Shown piece by piece: positions 42,352 to 49,970 of a stretch of DNA of 64,000 bases; positions within the stretch are counted from its first letter, which is position 1, and each line of letters starts with the position of its first letter. The translations under genes were made by a program, and so were the position numbers. This DNA is from Streptomyces sp. NBC_00341 (GTDB lineage Bacteria; Actinomycetota; Actinomycetes; Streptomycetales; Streptomycetaceae). Location of the stretch: positions 124,001-188,000 of the forward strand of contig NZ_CP108002.1 of NCBI RefSeq assembly GCF_041435055.1. The letters are read 5' to 3'. A model generated the notes under the pieces. That model ran no database searches. It worked only from the letters and a program-made list of their open reading frames with translations, and was not told the origin of the DNA.

Positions 42352-42969
42352 TCAGCGGAAGGCGGTCGGGCAGTCCGCGGCGGTTACTCCTGGCAGCGCG
42401 CGGATGATCCGGTCACGGGTCGCTGGGATTTCCTGCCCCTGGAGGGGGAAGGTTGTCGCGATCTGGTCATGGTTCGACGGAATCACCATGAGCACGTGGT
42501 CGCCCCGGCCGTAAGCCTCTTCCGGGTCTCTGACGGTGGGGTCGGCCAGGGCGAAGGTGGCTGTGTCGAGTCCGTTCTCGGGCTTGAGCCATCGGTCCAC
42601 CGACATGGTCACCCGCACACGCCCGTTGCTGACAGCGCGGACATCTTTCAGGGTGCCCTCAACGATGCTATTCGAGCACGCCAAGAGCTCGGGGAATGTC
42701 TGTCCGCGGGTCGTCCCGCCGGCAGAGGGGGCCGAAGAGCCGCCACTCGCTGCGACAGCCACCCCAATGACAAGGACGGCCGCGCATGCAGCTGCCGCGG
42801 TCCAGAGGACCGTTCGTCCCCTCTTCCGTGTCGGCCGGGAGGATGCCCTTTTCCGCGGTGCCTCGCCCTGCCCGAATTCCTCGGCGGACTCCGGGACGGC
42901 CACAGCTTCGCCGATGAGCGAAAACGCTCGGCGAAGCCGGCTCTCCTCGTCCTCAGTCGGTCGAGTCAT
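42352..42969 (-). CDS. Membrane-anchored protein, probable anti-sigma partner
   Basis: A 205-residue single-pass membrane protein. The N-terminal ~55 residues are cytoplasmic (MTRPTEDEESRLRRAFSLIG), followed by a basic stretch and one helix (TVLWTAAAACAAVLVIGVAV) at about 53-75. An exported C-terminal domain follows with CSNSIVEGTLKDVRAVSNGR and a second Cys near the end (ADCPTAF). Its ATG 42969 lies 6 bases after the stop of a decayed sigma-factor gene, the usual sigma/anti-sigma pairing. The exported domain's beta-strands may sense an envelope signal. With the sigma gene broken, its role is likely lost. Confidence 0.65.
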   Translation of the reverse strand: MTRPTEDEESRLRRAFSLIGEAVAVPESAEEFGQGEAPRKRASSRPTRKRGRTVLWTAAAACAAVLVIGVAVAASGGSSAPSAGGTTRGQTFPELLACSNSIVEGTLKDVRAVSNGRVRVTMSVDRWLKPENGLDTATFALADPTVRDPEEAYGRGDHVLMVIPSNHDQIATTFPLQGQEIPATRDRIIRALPGVTAADCPTAFR

Positions 42970-42975
42970 CGTAGA

Positions 42976-43482
42976 TCACCTCGTCTCGCTGAGTTGTGTG
43001 CGCAAGGCACCTACGGCCGCATGCAGTCGGCTGGCGCAGCGTCAGCAGTTGTCGGTGGTGGGCCGGCAGGCCGGCGAGTCCAGTGGCTACTTCGAGAGCA
43101 AGGGTTCGTTGCTCGTCCTCATGCTCCGTGGCGGGTTGTCTCGCCCAGCGGGCGGCGAGGCGCGCCTGCAGACCACCGTCCCCTTTTCCCCGACCGGTTG
43201 CCGGTCCGCTGCGACGCGGGAGGCGACGACGCCGCTCCACGCGGACGGATTGCGGACCGCTGCGCGTCCGGGCCCGGCCTGCTGCTCCAGCAGCTTCAGC
43301 CGAACCTCCTGCACCCCATCGTCCAGGTGGTCCCAGGGCAACGCCTCCCAGGGCCAGGACCGCCCGCACGCGCGGAACGTCAATGTCGTCGCCAGGCCTA
43401 TCGCGTCTTTCTGTGGAATCGGGGGCTCCGGGCATCGCCGGCGTCGGACGCTGAGCGGCACGGGGCGTAGGCGTCCTCTCAT
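42976..43482 (-). pseudogene. ECF-like sigma factor, frameshifted and missing region 4
   Basis: ATG 43482, with AGGGGACG before it, begins MRGRLRPVPLSVRRRRCPEP. A sigma region 2 follows (RACGRSWPWEALPWDHLDDG; VQEVRLKLLEQQ; NPSAWSGVVASRVAADR). Near 43195 the protein-like reading changes frame to DGGLQARLAARWARQPATEH and LALEVATGLAGLPAHHRQLL. After LTLR a piece is missing, because the expected helix-turn-helix is absent and the frame resumes only with GALRTQLSETR and a stop at 42976-42978. The gene thus has a frameshift and an internal deletion and cannot direct promoter recognition. Confidence 0.6.
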
Positions 43483-43596
43483 GAACCGTCCCCTCTGAGT
43501 GGTGTTGCTATGACGGATGAGCAGCCGGAAACGTTCAGGAAGGAGCGGCCCCCGCAGAGATGCACTTTCCGGGGGCCGTGGTGGCATACCGGGTAC

Positions 43597-44637
43597 TCAG
43601 AACCGCAGCAGCACCTTCGACGACCGCGAGGCGTCCTTGGCCATTGCGAAGGCCTCCAGCGCCTCACTGATCGGGTACTCGTGGGTGATCACCGCGTCGA
43701 CCACCAGGCTGCCGTCGGCAAGGGCCGCGATCACCTCGTCGATCTCGTCATTGAACCGAAACGAGCCCACCAGCTCCAGCTCGCGAGTTACGGCCACCGA
43801 CATCGGCACCGGCTGATCGCCGGCCGGCAGCAGCCCGACCATCACCACCCGTCCGCCGCGGGCGGTGCCGCGGATGGCGCCGGCCAGACCGTGGTGGTTG
43901 CCGCTGGAGTCGATCGCCACGTCGGCCTGTACCGCGGCGATCGCGTCGGTGTCGGTGGCGCTCAGGGTCCGGGTGGCGCCCAGTGCCCTGGCTACCGTCA
44001 ACGGATGATCATGGAGGTCGACCACGACGATCTCCGCCGCGCCCGCCCGTTTGAGCACGGCGACGACCAGCGCACCGATCGGCCCGGCACCGACCACCAA
44101 AGCCGTCCTGCCGGTCACGTCTCCGGCCCGGGAGACGGCGTGCCAGGCCACCGACGCGGGTTCTGCCGTGGCTGCCGTCCGCAGGGCCAGACCGTCGGGC
44201 AGCGCCCGGAGCATCCGGCTCGGCAAGGTCGCGTATCGGATGAACGCCCCGTCCGTGTGCGGAGACCTGGCCGCAGATCCCAGGTAGGTGCAACCCGGTG
44301 ACAGGTTCGGCCGGTCGGCCGGATAGCGGGTGGCCCCTTGGCCGGCCGGGGAGGCCGGATGCACCGCGACCCTCGTACCGATACCGGGGCCGGACCCGTC
44401 GGTGGCCGCTGACGCGACGATGCCGACTACCTCGTGACCGAGCACCATCGGTGCCCGCAGGATCGACTCGCCGGCAGCGCCGTGCGTCCAGTAGTGCAGA
44501 TCGGAGCCGCAGATGCCGCCGTACACGATCTCGACCACGGCCTCGTCGGGCTCGGGGGTCCGGACGGGAACGTCGTCGATCCGTAGGTCGTCCGCAGCGT
44601 GGACGACGACAGCCGGGGACGAGACAGGAGGAGTCAT
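43597..44637 (-). CDS. L-idonate 5-dehydrogenase-like medium-chain dehydrogenase
   Basis: A 346-residue zinc-type dehydrogenase closest in pattern to L-idonate 5-dehydrogenase/sorbitol dehydrogenase. Catalytic zinc ligands are present (GGICGSDLHYW Cys; MVLGHEVVG His-Glu). The cofactor fold is ALVVGAGPIGALVVAVLKRA, with VVDLHDHPL suggesting NAD. The lobe that normally holds four structural-zinc cysteines reads HPASPAGQGATRYPADRPNL and keeps only one Cys (PGCTYLG), so structural zinc is probably absent. It is the last gene of the leftward catabolic operon, overlapping the FAH fragment by 4 bases (ATGA). It likely oxidises a sugar acid or polyol. Confidence 0.85.
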   Translation of the reverse strand: MTPPVSSPAVVVHAADDLRIDDVPVRTPEPDEAVVEIVYGGICGSDLHYWTHGAAGESILRAPMVLGHEVVGIVASAATDGSGPGIGTRVAVHPASPAGQGATRYPADRPNLSPGCTYLGSAARSPHTDGAFIRYATLPSRMLRALPDGLALRTAATAEPASVAWHAVSRAGDVTGRTALVVGAGPIGALVVAVLKRAGAAEIVVVDLHDHPLTVARALGATRTLSATDTDAIAAVQADVAIDSSGNHHGLAGAIRGTARGGRVVMVGLLPAGDQPVPMSVAVTRELELVGSFRFNDEIDEVIAALADGSLVVDAVITHEYPISEALEAFAMAKDASRSSKVLLRF

Positions 44638-44897
44638 GGTCGGACCACCGGATTCGAGAGCGTACCGATGCCGTCGACCAGGATCTCGACGACGTCACGG
44701 GGCTGGACGGGTACGACAGTGCCGGGGGTGCCAGTCGGGATGGCGTCGCCGGGGACGAGTGGCATCACGAGCGGTCCTTCGATGCGGATGGCGGAGCGCA
44801 CCGGCTTGTGCCGGGTCCGGTGGGGTAGCGGATGGGCGTTCAGGGGCTTGTTCTGCGCGAACCCGGTGAGAGGCCGTGGCAGCACATCCATGATCAT
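44634..44897 (-). pseudogene. Fumarylacetoacetate-hydrolase-family protein, C-terminal remnant
   Basis: An 87-codon frame. Its last ~35 residues (MPLVPGDAIPTGTPGTVVPV; VQPRDVVEILVDGIGTLSNP) are the conserved C-terminus of FAH/2-keto-4-pentenoate hydratase enzymes. The N-terminal ~200 residues with the metal-binding E-x-E…D are missing. Start ATG 44897 overlaps the SDR stop (TGATG) and the stop overlaps the dehydrogenase start, so translational coupling survives on both sides. An in-frame deletion within a once-complete gene is the simplest reading. In related pathways the FAH enzyme splits a diketo sugar acid into pyruvate and a hydroxy acid. Confidence 0.7.
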
Positions 44898-45661
44898 CAC
44901 ACCACCGCCGTCATGCCACCGTCGACGTAGATCGTCTGCCCGTTCACGAAGTCCGAGGCCGACGAGGACAAGAAAACCAGTGCGCCGACCAGTTCGTGCA
45001 CCCGCCCCCACCGGCCGGCCGGTGTCCGCTGAGCGACCCAGGCGCTGAAGTCGACGTCCTCGACCAGGGGCTCGGTCAGCTCGGTGGCGAAGTAGCCGGG
45101 GGCCAGGGCATTGGCCTGGATGCCGTGCGGACCGAGGTCGGCGCACATGCCCTGGGTCAGCATCACGATGCCCCCCTTGGTGGCGCTGTACGGGGTGATG
45201 TCGGGCCGTGCCAGTCGGCTCTGGACCGACCCGATGTTGACGATCTTGCCGCTGCCACGGGCGACCATGCCGCGGGCGACCCGCTGCCCTACCAGAAAGG
45301 CGCTGGTCAGGTTGGTGGCGACCAGTTCGTTCCAGTCGGCGATCGGAAACTCGGTGAAGGCCGCCCGGCGCTGGATGCCGGCATTGTTGACCAGGATGTC
45401 CGGGGTGCCCCAGACCTCTTCGATCCGCCCGATCCCCGAGTCCACCTCGTCCGGGGAGGTCACGTCGAAGGTGGCCACCCGCACCTCGCCGCCGGTGATC
45501 TCCCGCAGCCGAACCGCCGCGGCCTCCGCCGCCTCGACGCCGCGCCCGTGGACGACGACCCGGGCGCCCGCTTCGAGCAGACCCTGGGCGAGGGCGTACC
45601 CGATACCGCGGCTGGAGCCGGTGACGAGGGCGGTCCGCCCGGCCAGGTTGAACAGATTCAT
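44897..45661 (-). CDS. SDR oxidoreductase, gluconate 5-dehydrogenase/KduD-like
   Basis: A 254-residue short-chain dehydrogenase. It has the cofactor motif TALVTGSSRGIGYALAQGLL and DILVNNAGIQRR. The catalytic Ser is in NIGSVQS, with Tyr/Lys in PDITPYSATKGGIVML, and the C-terminus is VFLSSSASDFVNGQTIYVDG then GMTAVV. It resembles gluconate 5-dehydrogenase and 2-dehydro-3-deoxygluconate dehydrogenase. In this operon it would interconvert keto and hydroxy forms of a sugar acid. It overlaps the upstream membrane ORF by 4 bases (ATGA) and the FAH remnant by 1 base. Confidence 0.88.
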   Translation of the reverse strand: MNLFNLAGRTALVTGSSRGIGYALAQGLLEAGARVVVHGRGVEAAEAAAVRLREITGGEVRVATFDVTSPDEVDSGIGRIEEVWGTPDILVNNAGIQRRAAFTEFPIADWNELVATNLTSAFLVGQRVARGMVARGSGKIVNIGSVQSRLARPDITPYSATKGGIVMLTQGMCADLGPHGIQANALAPGYFATELTEPLVEDVDFSAWVAQRTPAGRWGRVHELVGALVFLSSSASDFVNGQTIYVDGGMTAVV

Positions 45662-45978
45662 CGTGCTGCCTCCGTCGGGTGCTGGTTGATCAGCGCGTCA
45701 CTGAGCCTCGTGAGGACGCCTCCCCCGGTCTCGCGGGTGATGGCCGGGACGGCCGCCCCGAGGTGCCGGTACTTGTTGTCGGAGACCTCCGGGAGCGGGG
45801 CGCGATGAGTGCCGCGATGAGTGCGATGGGCGCCGAGCACGGTGTTCGCACCGAAGCCGATCGCGCCCGCGATGACGGCGGTCACCAGACCCGGGACGAC
45901 CGGCGAGATCAGGGTCGGGGAACCGGCCCCGATTCCGTACCAGCCGCAGGCCGAGTAGCCCATGTCGGCGCCCATCAT
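45658..45978 (-). CDS. Unrecognised single-helix membrane protein or fragment
   Basis: A 106-residue frame from ATG 45978, with AGGAGC before it: MMGADMGYSACGWYGIGAGS, a hydrophobic stretch (LISPVVPGLVTAVIAGAIGF), then a basic His-rich tail and a soluble C-terminus (ETGGGVLTRLSDALINQH). Overlap with the next gene (ATGA) and a ribosome site argue that it is translated. I do not recognise a family. It may be a small membrane subunit or the remnant of a transporter in the catabolic operon. Confidence 0.45.
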   Translation of the reverse strand: MMGADMGYSACGWYGIGAGSPTLISPVVPGLVTAVIAGAIGFGANTVLGAHRTHRGTHRAPLPEVSDNKYRHLGAAVPAITRETGGGVLTRLSDALINQHPTEAAR

Positions 45979-46045
45979 CAATGCTCCTGGTTTCTCGTGG
46001 GCCGTATCGGCGCCCGGCTCCGAGACGGTCCGATGGCGCGTCGCA

Positions 46046-47353
46046 TCACGCGTCGATCGCGGTCTGCAGCTCCGCGAGCTCGACCCAGCGGTGCTGCTGT
46101 CGCGCGCGTTCGGCGGCGAAGACCAGCAGATGGCCGTTGACCGAGTCGGCGAACTGCGTACTCGACACGCTGGCCGGCTCTCCGCGCACGACCCGGACGA
46201 AGTCCGCAACGAGCAAGTGATCACCGCCACCGTGCATGTCGTCGGTCACCGACGTGTTGACCATCTCCTCGTCGAACGAAGCAGCCGCGTCGGTGCGGAT
46301 GCGGCGGACCCTGAGCGTCCCCTCCTCCAGGGCGCCGGAGATCTCACCGGCGGTTCCGACCACGTGGAGCGTGCGGCTCGAAGCCGGGGTGTTGGTCGCC
46401 AGCACGAAGGATCCGAGGACACCGTCGGCGAACTCCACGCTCACGGTCTGGCGATCGAGCACGTCATTGTCGGCGCGCCACACACAGCGGCCGTAGCGGT
46501 TGTCGGTGCGCAGCGATTCGAGCTTCTGGTCCAGGTCAGGGTCCGGGCTCAGGTGCTCGGCCTGCTCCCAGACGTATTCCTGCCACTTGTTCAGCTCGAC
46601 GTAGAGCCGACGCGCCGAGTACGAGCACGTCGACTCGATCGAGCAGTCGGACAGGCACCGCGTGCCCGCACCCTGCGGCGCCCGTTCGGGGATGAACATG
46701 CCACGGGACCCGGAGCCGGCGACGCGGACCGGGGCTGCCGCGTTGCACAACCAGGTCATCAGGTCCAGGTCGTGGCAGCACTTGGCAAGCAGTATCGAGG
46801 AGCCCGACTGCTCGGAGTTGGCCCAGCGGCCTCGGACGTACGCCATCGACATGTGGTCGTAGCTGACGTGCTCGGCCATCTCGATGCTGAGGGGCTCACC
46901 GATCTCGCCGGCGAGGATGCGGCGCTTGACCTCGCTGTAGAAGGGTGCGTAGCGCAGCACGTGACAGACCATCAAGGTCCGCCCGGACGTCCGCTGCGCC
47001 TGCGCCAGGGTCATGAGTTCCGGAGCGCTCTGTGCGGTGGGCTTCTCCAGCAGCACGTCGTAACCGGCGGCGAGCAGCCGGGTGGCGGTGTGCACATGGT
47101 CTTGGTCCATCGTTGCGTCGATCGCCGCCTCTGCGAGCACGCCCGCGTCCGGAAGGTCGGTCAGCGATGCGTACCGGGCCGCATGGGGGATGTCGAACTC
47201 CGCGCCCCACCTCTCTCGGCGCGTCGGGTCGGGCTCGACGATCGCTGTGATCGTCAGCTGGTCGGGCGCGACCTGCGCGTAGCGCGAGTAGAGCACGCCG
47301 CGATGTCCGGCGCCGACGAGGACCGCGCGCACCGGCGAAGTTGGGCGCGTCAC
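46046..47353 (-). CDS. Gfo/Idh/MocA-family oxidoreductase
   Basis: A 435-residue NAD(P)-dependent oxidoreductase. The Rossmann motif is AVLVGAGHRGVLYSRYAQVA, the conserved Glu-Lys-Pro is in DVLLEKPTAQS, and the catalytic His-type region is SSILLAKCCHDLDLMTWLCN. A long C-terminal alpha/beta domain with several Cys follows, longer than the usual 330-390 residues. This family oxidises or epimerises sugars, inositols or their phosphates. It overlaps the SDR gene at 47350 by 4 bases (ATGA). It probably works on the sugar imported by the ABC system encoded upstream in the operon. Confidence 0.87.
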   Translation of the reverse strand: MTRPTSPVRAVLVGAGHRGVLYSRYAQVAPDQLTITAIVEPDPTRRERWGAEFDIPHAARYASLTDLPDAGVLAEAAIDATMDQDHVHTATRLLAAGYDVLLEKPTAQSAPELMTLAQAQRTSGRTLMVCHVLRYAPFYSEVKRRILAGEIGEPLSIEMAEHVSYDHMSMAYVRGRWANSEQSGSSILLAKCCHDLDLMTWLCNAAAPVRVAGSGSRGMFIPERAPQGAGTRCLSDCSIESTCSYSARRLYVELNKWQEYVWEQAEHLSPDPDLDQKLESLRTDNRYGRCVWRADNDVLDRQTVSVEFADGVLGSFVLATNTPASSRTLHVVGTAGEISGALEEGTLRVRRIRTDAAASFDEEMVNTSVTDDMHGGGDHLLVADFVRVVRGEPASVSSTQFADSVNGHLLVFAAERARQQHRWVELAELQTAIDA

Positions 47354-48144
47354 AGGTACGCACCTCCGTTGACGTCGATGATCTCGCCGGTGCAGAACCC
47401 GCCGAGGTCGGACGCAAGGTACAGCACCGCGCCGGCGACGTCTTCGGGTACACCGGCTCGGCGCAGCGGTGTCGCCTCGATCACCGCGCGTTGGGACTCG
47501 GGCGGTGTGAAGGTCGCGTGGAACGGGGTGTCCCCGATGAAGCCCGGCGCGATGGTGTTGACGGTGATGTCGCGCGCGCCGAGCTCCTTCGCCCAGGCGA
47601 GCATGAGGCCGTGCATGCCCGCCTTGGCCGCGGCGTACGCCGAGGCGCCCGGTCCGCCACCGTTGCGTGCGGCCTGGGAGCTGATGTTGACGATCCTGCC
47701 GCCTCCCGGGCCCATCTGGCGCACCACGGCACGGGTGACGAGGAATGTGCTGGTGAGGTTCAGGTTCAGGACGGTGTGCCAGTGCTCGTCGGGCATCTCG
47801 ATGAGACTGTGCCGGCCCACGAGACCGCCGGCGTTGTTGACCAGGATGTCGATCGGGCCCTGGAGCTGTGCGGCGGCGGTGCTGACCGCCGCTTCCACGG
47901 CTGCTGGGTCGGTGGCGTCGAGCGGCGCGGCGTGCGCCCGCCTTCCGGTGGCGGCGATCCGGTCGGCGACCTCGTGGCCGTCGTGGGTCTTGTAGGTCAG
48001 CGCCACGTCGGCGCCGGCGTCCGCGAGAGCGATCGCGACCGCCGCTCCGATGCCCGTACCGCCGCCGGTCACCAGGGCCCTGCGCCCCTGGAGGTTCAAC
48101 GAGCGGAGCCCGGTTGTCTGTCCGTGTGTCGGTGTCCGGCTCAT
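47350..48144 (-). CDS. SDR-family oxidoreductase
   Basis: A 264-residue short-chain dehydrogenase. The N-terminal tail MSRTPTHGQTTGLRSLNLQG is followed by RALVTGGGTGIGAAVAIALA. DILVNNAGGLVGRH comes next, with catalytic Ser in VNISSQAAR, Tyr/Lys in GASAYAAAKAGMHGLMLAWA, and the ending EIIDVNGGAYL. ATG 48144 is chosen; it overlaps the stop of a 27-codon ORF (ATGA). The longer frame from 48297 has no ribosome site and covers that ORF. A 3-ketoacyl-reductase-like or sugar dehydrogenase role is possible; the operon context favours sugar. Confidence 0.87.
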   Translation of the reverse strand: MSRTPTHGQTTGLRSLNLQGRRALVTGGGTGIGAAVAIALADAGADVALTYKTHDGHEVADRIAATGRRAHAAPLDATDPAAVEAAVSTAAAQLQGPIDILVNNAGGLVGRHSLIEMPDEHWHTVLNLNLTSTFLVTRAVVRQMGPGGGRIVNISSQAARNGGGPGASAYAAAKAGMHGLMLAWAKELGARDITVNTIAPGFIGDTPFHATFTPPESQRAVIEATPLRRAGVPEDVAGAVLYLASDLGGFCTGEIIDVNGGAYL

Positions 48145-48224
48145 GCCTGCCTCCCGGCCTGATCGTCCATCATTTCGTAGTGCGACGGCTCGCCTTCGAG
48201 CGGTCGGCTGATCTCGTGCATCAT
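48141..48224 (-). CDS. 27-residue ORF coupled to the SDR gene
   Basis: ATG 48224 (or 48221) preceded by AGGAAGAG encodes MMHEISRPLEGEPSHYEMMD and seven further residues. The stop overlaps the next start (ATGA). A good ribosome site and coupling suggest translation, either as a leader that couples the SDR gene or as a leftover of a deleted gene. No family recognised. Confidence 0.35.
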   Translation of the reverse strand: MMHEISRPLEGEPSHYEMMDDQAGRQA

Positions 48225-48334
48225 TCGTCTCTTCCTGAAGCGGGTAGGTATCGGGTGTCTGTCCGGCGATGTGCGGCGGGTGAACGGCGTTCGGCACGGC
48301 GTGCCGGGGGCTGTCTTCTCGTTCGGTAGGGCGG

Positions 48335-49078
48335 TCATGACCGGCTGGGACAGAGCATCAGCTCGGGTACGTACGCCCGAGGTGGAAGCTGCAGGATCGC
48401 GGCGACCATCGCCGCCACGTCCTCCGGCTGCAGCGCGTGTGCCAGCTGATCGGCCGTCGGGGGCGTCGGACGCTTGGCGATCATCGGGGTCCGGGTGAAT
48501 CCGGGGTAGATCACGCTGACCCGGACACCGTCGGCGCGAGCCTCCTCCATGGCGGCGTGGGCCAGTGCGGCCACGGCGGCCTTGGCCGCCTGGTAGCCGA
48601 CGCCGGACAGGTCCGGCCTCTTCGCGGCCGATGACGACACGTGGACGAGCACCCCGCCGCCGCGCCGCTTCAGCGCGGGGACCGCTGCCCTGGTCAGGGC
48701 GAACGCGGCGTCGACGTTCACCCGGAACAGCTCACGCCAGTCGCTCTCGGAGAGGGTGTCCAGTGAGCGTCGGGTCACGTTCGCACCGACGCAGTTGACC
48801 ACCGCGTCCAGTCCGCCGAACTCCGCGGTGGCGCGTTCGACGGCAGACTGTGCCGCGTCGAGGCCGGCCAGATCGCCGGGGACGTCGAGCACGCGTGTGC
48901 CGCCGCCGCGCAGGCGGTCCGCCACTTCGGCCAGCTCCGGTGCCCGCCGGGCGGCGAGCACGAGGTCGGCACCGAGTCCGGCCAGCGTCTGCGCGGTCGC
49001 TCGTCCCATGCCGCTGCTGGCGCCGGCGACGAGAATCGTGTGCCCGCTCAGCGGGCCCCGCGGAGGCGGGAGGCTCAT
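48335..49078 (-). CDS. SDR-family oxidoreductase
   Basis: A 247-residue short-chain dehydrogenase. The cofactor site is TILVAGASSGMGRATAQTLA with NCVGAN in place of NNAG. The catalytic Ser is in LVHVSSSAAK and Tyr/Lys in LSGVGYQAAKAAVAALAHAA. The C-terminus is PRAYVPELMLCPSRS, which resembles bacterial 'classical' SDRs whose tail lacks the usual DGG. It overlaps the TIM-barrel gene upstream by 4 bases (ATGA). A third SDR in one operon implies several successive oxidation/reduction steps. Confidence 0.85.
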   Translation of the reverse strand: MSLPPPRGPLSGHTILVAGASSGMGRATAQTLAGLGADLVLAARRAPELAEVADRLRGGGTRVLDVPGDLAGLDAAQSAVERATAEFGGLDAVVNCVGANVTRRSLDTLSESDWRELFRVNVDAAFALTRAAVPALKRRGGGVLVHVSSSAAKRPDLSGVGYQAAKAAVAALAHAAMEEARADGVRVSVIYPGFTRTPMIAKRPTPPTADQLAHALQPEDVAAMVAAILQLPPRAYVPELMLCPSRS

Positions 49079-49887
49079 CCGGTCACCAGCCGCCGGATGT
49101 ACGACACGTCGGTCCGGGTCTGGTCGAGCGCCTGTGCGTAGGGCAGCGCGTAGTGGCTGTGCAGGGTGAGCACACCGTCGAAGTCAGCTGCTCGGAGGTG
49201 GGCGATGATCTCGGGCCACGGGACCATGCCGTCGGCGAGTCCGAACCAGTCGGAGGCCCACGCCCGACGGCCGCTCGGGTCGGGGGCGGCCGGGTACCAG
49301 CCGCCGTTCTTCACTCCTACGCAGCCGAGCCAGGTGGCCAGCAGGTCGAAGGTCAGCCGCCAGTTCTCCCGCCCCTCCTGCACCGCCTGGTTCCCGGGGT
49401 CCGGGTAGGCGACGAACGTGGCCGGATCGCGCCCGTCGAGCAGCCGGTGCGCGAGCGCGCCGGAGCTGTGTACGGTGCCGCCGTGCAGCTGCAGCGCGAG
49501 CCGGACACCGGCTCGTTCCGCGAGGTCGCCCAAGGCGTCGAGATCGCGCCTGGCCCGGTCGATCTGCTCGGTGACCCGCATGTTCGGGTCGTACTTCCAG
49601 TAGCCGAGCCGAACCGTGCCGATCCCGGCCGCGGCGCAGGCTTCGAGCACGGACTCGGCCGGGTAGGCCGCGGGATCGCTGAGGTCGGTCGTCGCCAGCG
49701 GGACGGACAGTCCGCCTTCGCGGCAGCGGGAGACCGCGCTGGAGATGTCGGCGGGATTCGTCGGGGAGGCGGTGAATCCGTCCCGGATGAGGAGGTCGAC
49801 TCCGTCGAAGCCGAGACCTGCGATCGTGTCGACGGTCTCGGCGACTTCGCGGTCGCCGAACAGCTTGGTGAACAGGACCGTTTGCAT
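49075..49887 (-). CDS. Sugar phosphate isomerase/epimerase-like TIM barrel
   Basis: A 270-residue xylose-isomerase-like (AP endonuclease 2 fold) protein. Strand starts include MQTVLFTKLFGDREVAETVD, GFDGVDLLIRDG and GIGTVRLGYWKYDPN, then LALQLHGGTVHSS and FDGVLTLHSHYALP, with His/Glu/Asp metal-ligand positions. It may isomerise or epimerise a keto sugar or its derivative. ATG 49887 precedes a normal N-terminal beta-strand; the upstream frame is spurious. It is 83 bases downstream of the permease stop, and that gap contains a run of nine G (about 49944-49952). Confidence 0.8.
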   Translation of the reverse strand: MQTVLFTKLFGDREVAETVDTIAGLGFDGVDLLIRDGFTASPTNPADISSAVSRCREGGLSVPLATTDLSDPAAYPAESVLEACAAAGIGTVRLGYWKYDPNMRVTEQIDRARRDLDALGDLAERAGVRLALQLHGGTVHSSGALAHRLLDGRDPATFVAYPDPGNQAVQEGRENWRLTFDLLATWLGCVGVKNGGWYPAAPDPSGRRAWASDWFGLADGMVPWPEIIAHLRAADFDGVLTLHSHYALPYAQALDQTRTDVSYIRRLVTG

Positions 49888-49970
49888 CTGGTGCTGCCTT
49901 TCTCTTGAGGGGCACGGCGCGGTCGGCTCGCGCACGGTCGGCCGGGGGGGGGCGGGCCGGAGATCCGGCG

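Noticed and set aside
45962..47995. Plus-strand open frame of 677 codons
   Set aside because: Antisense to the Gfo/Idh/MocA and SDR genes. No ribosome site and no protein motif.
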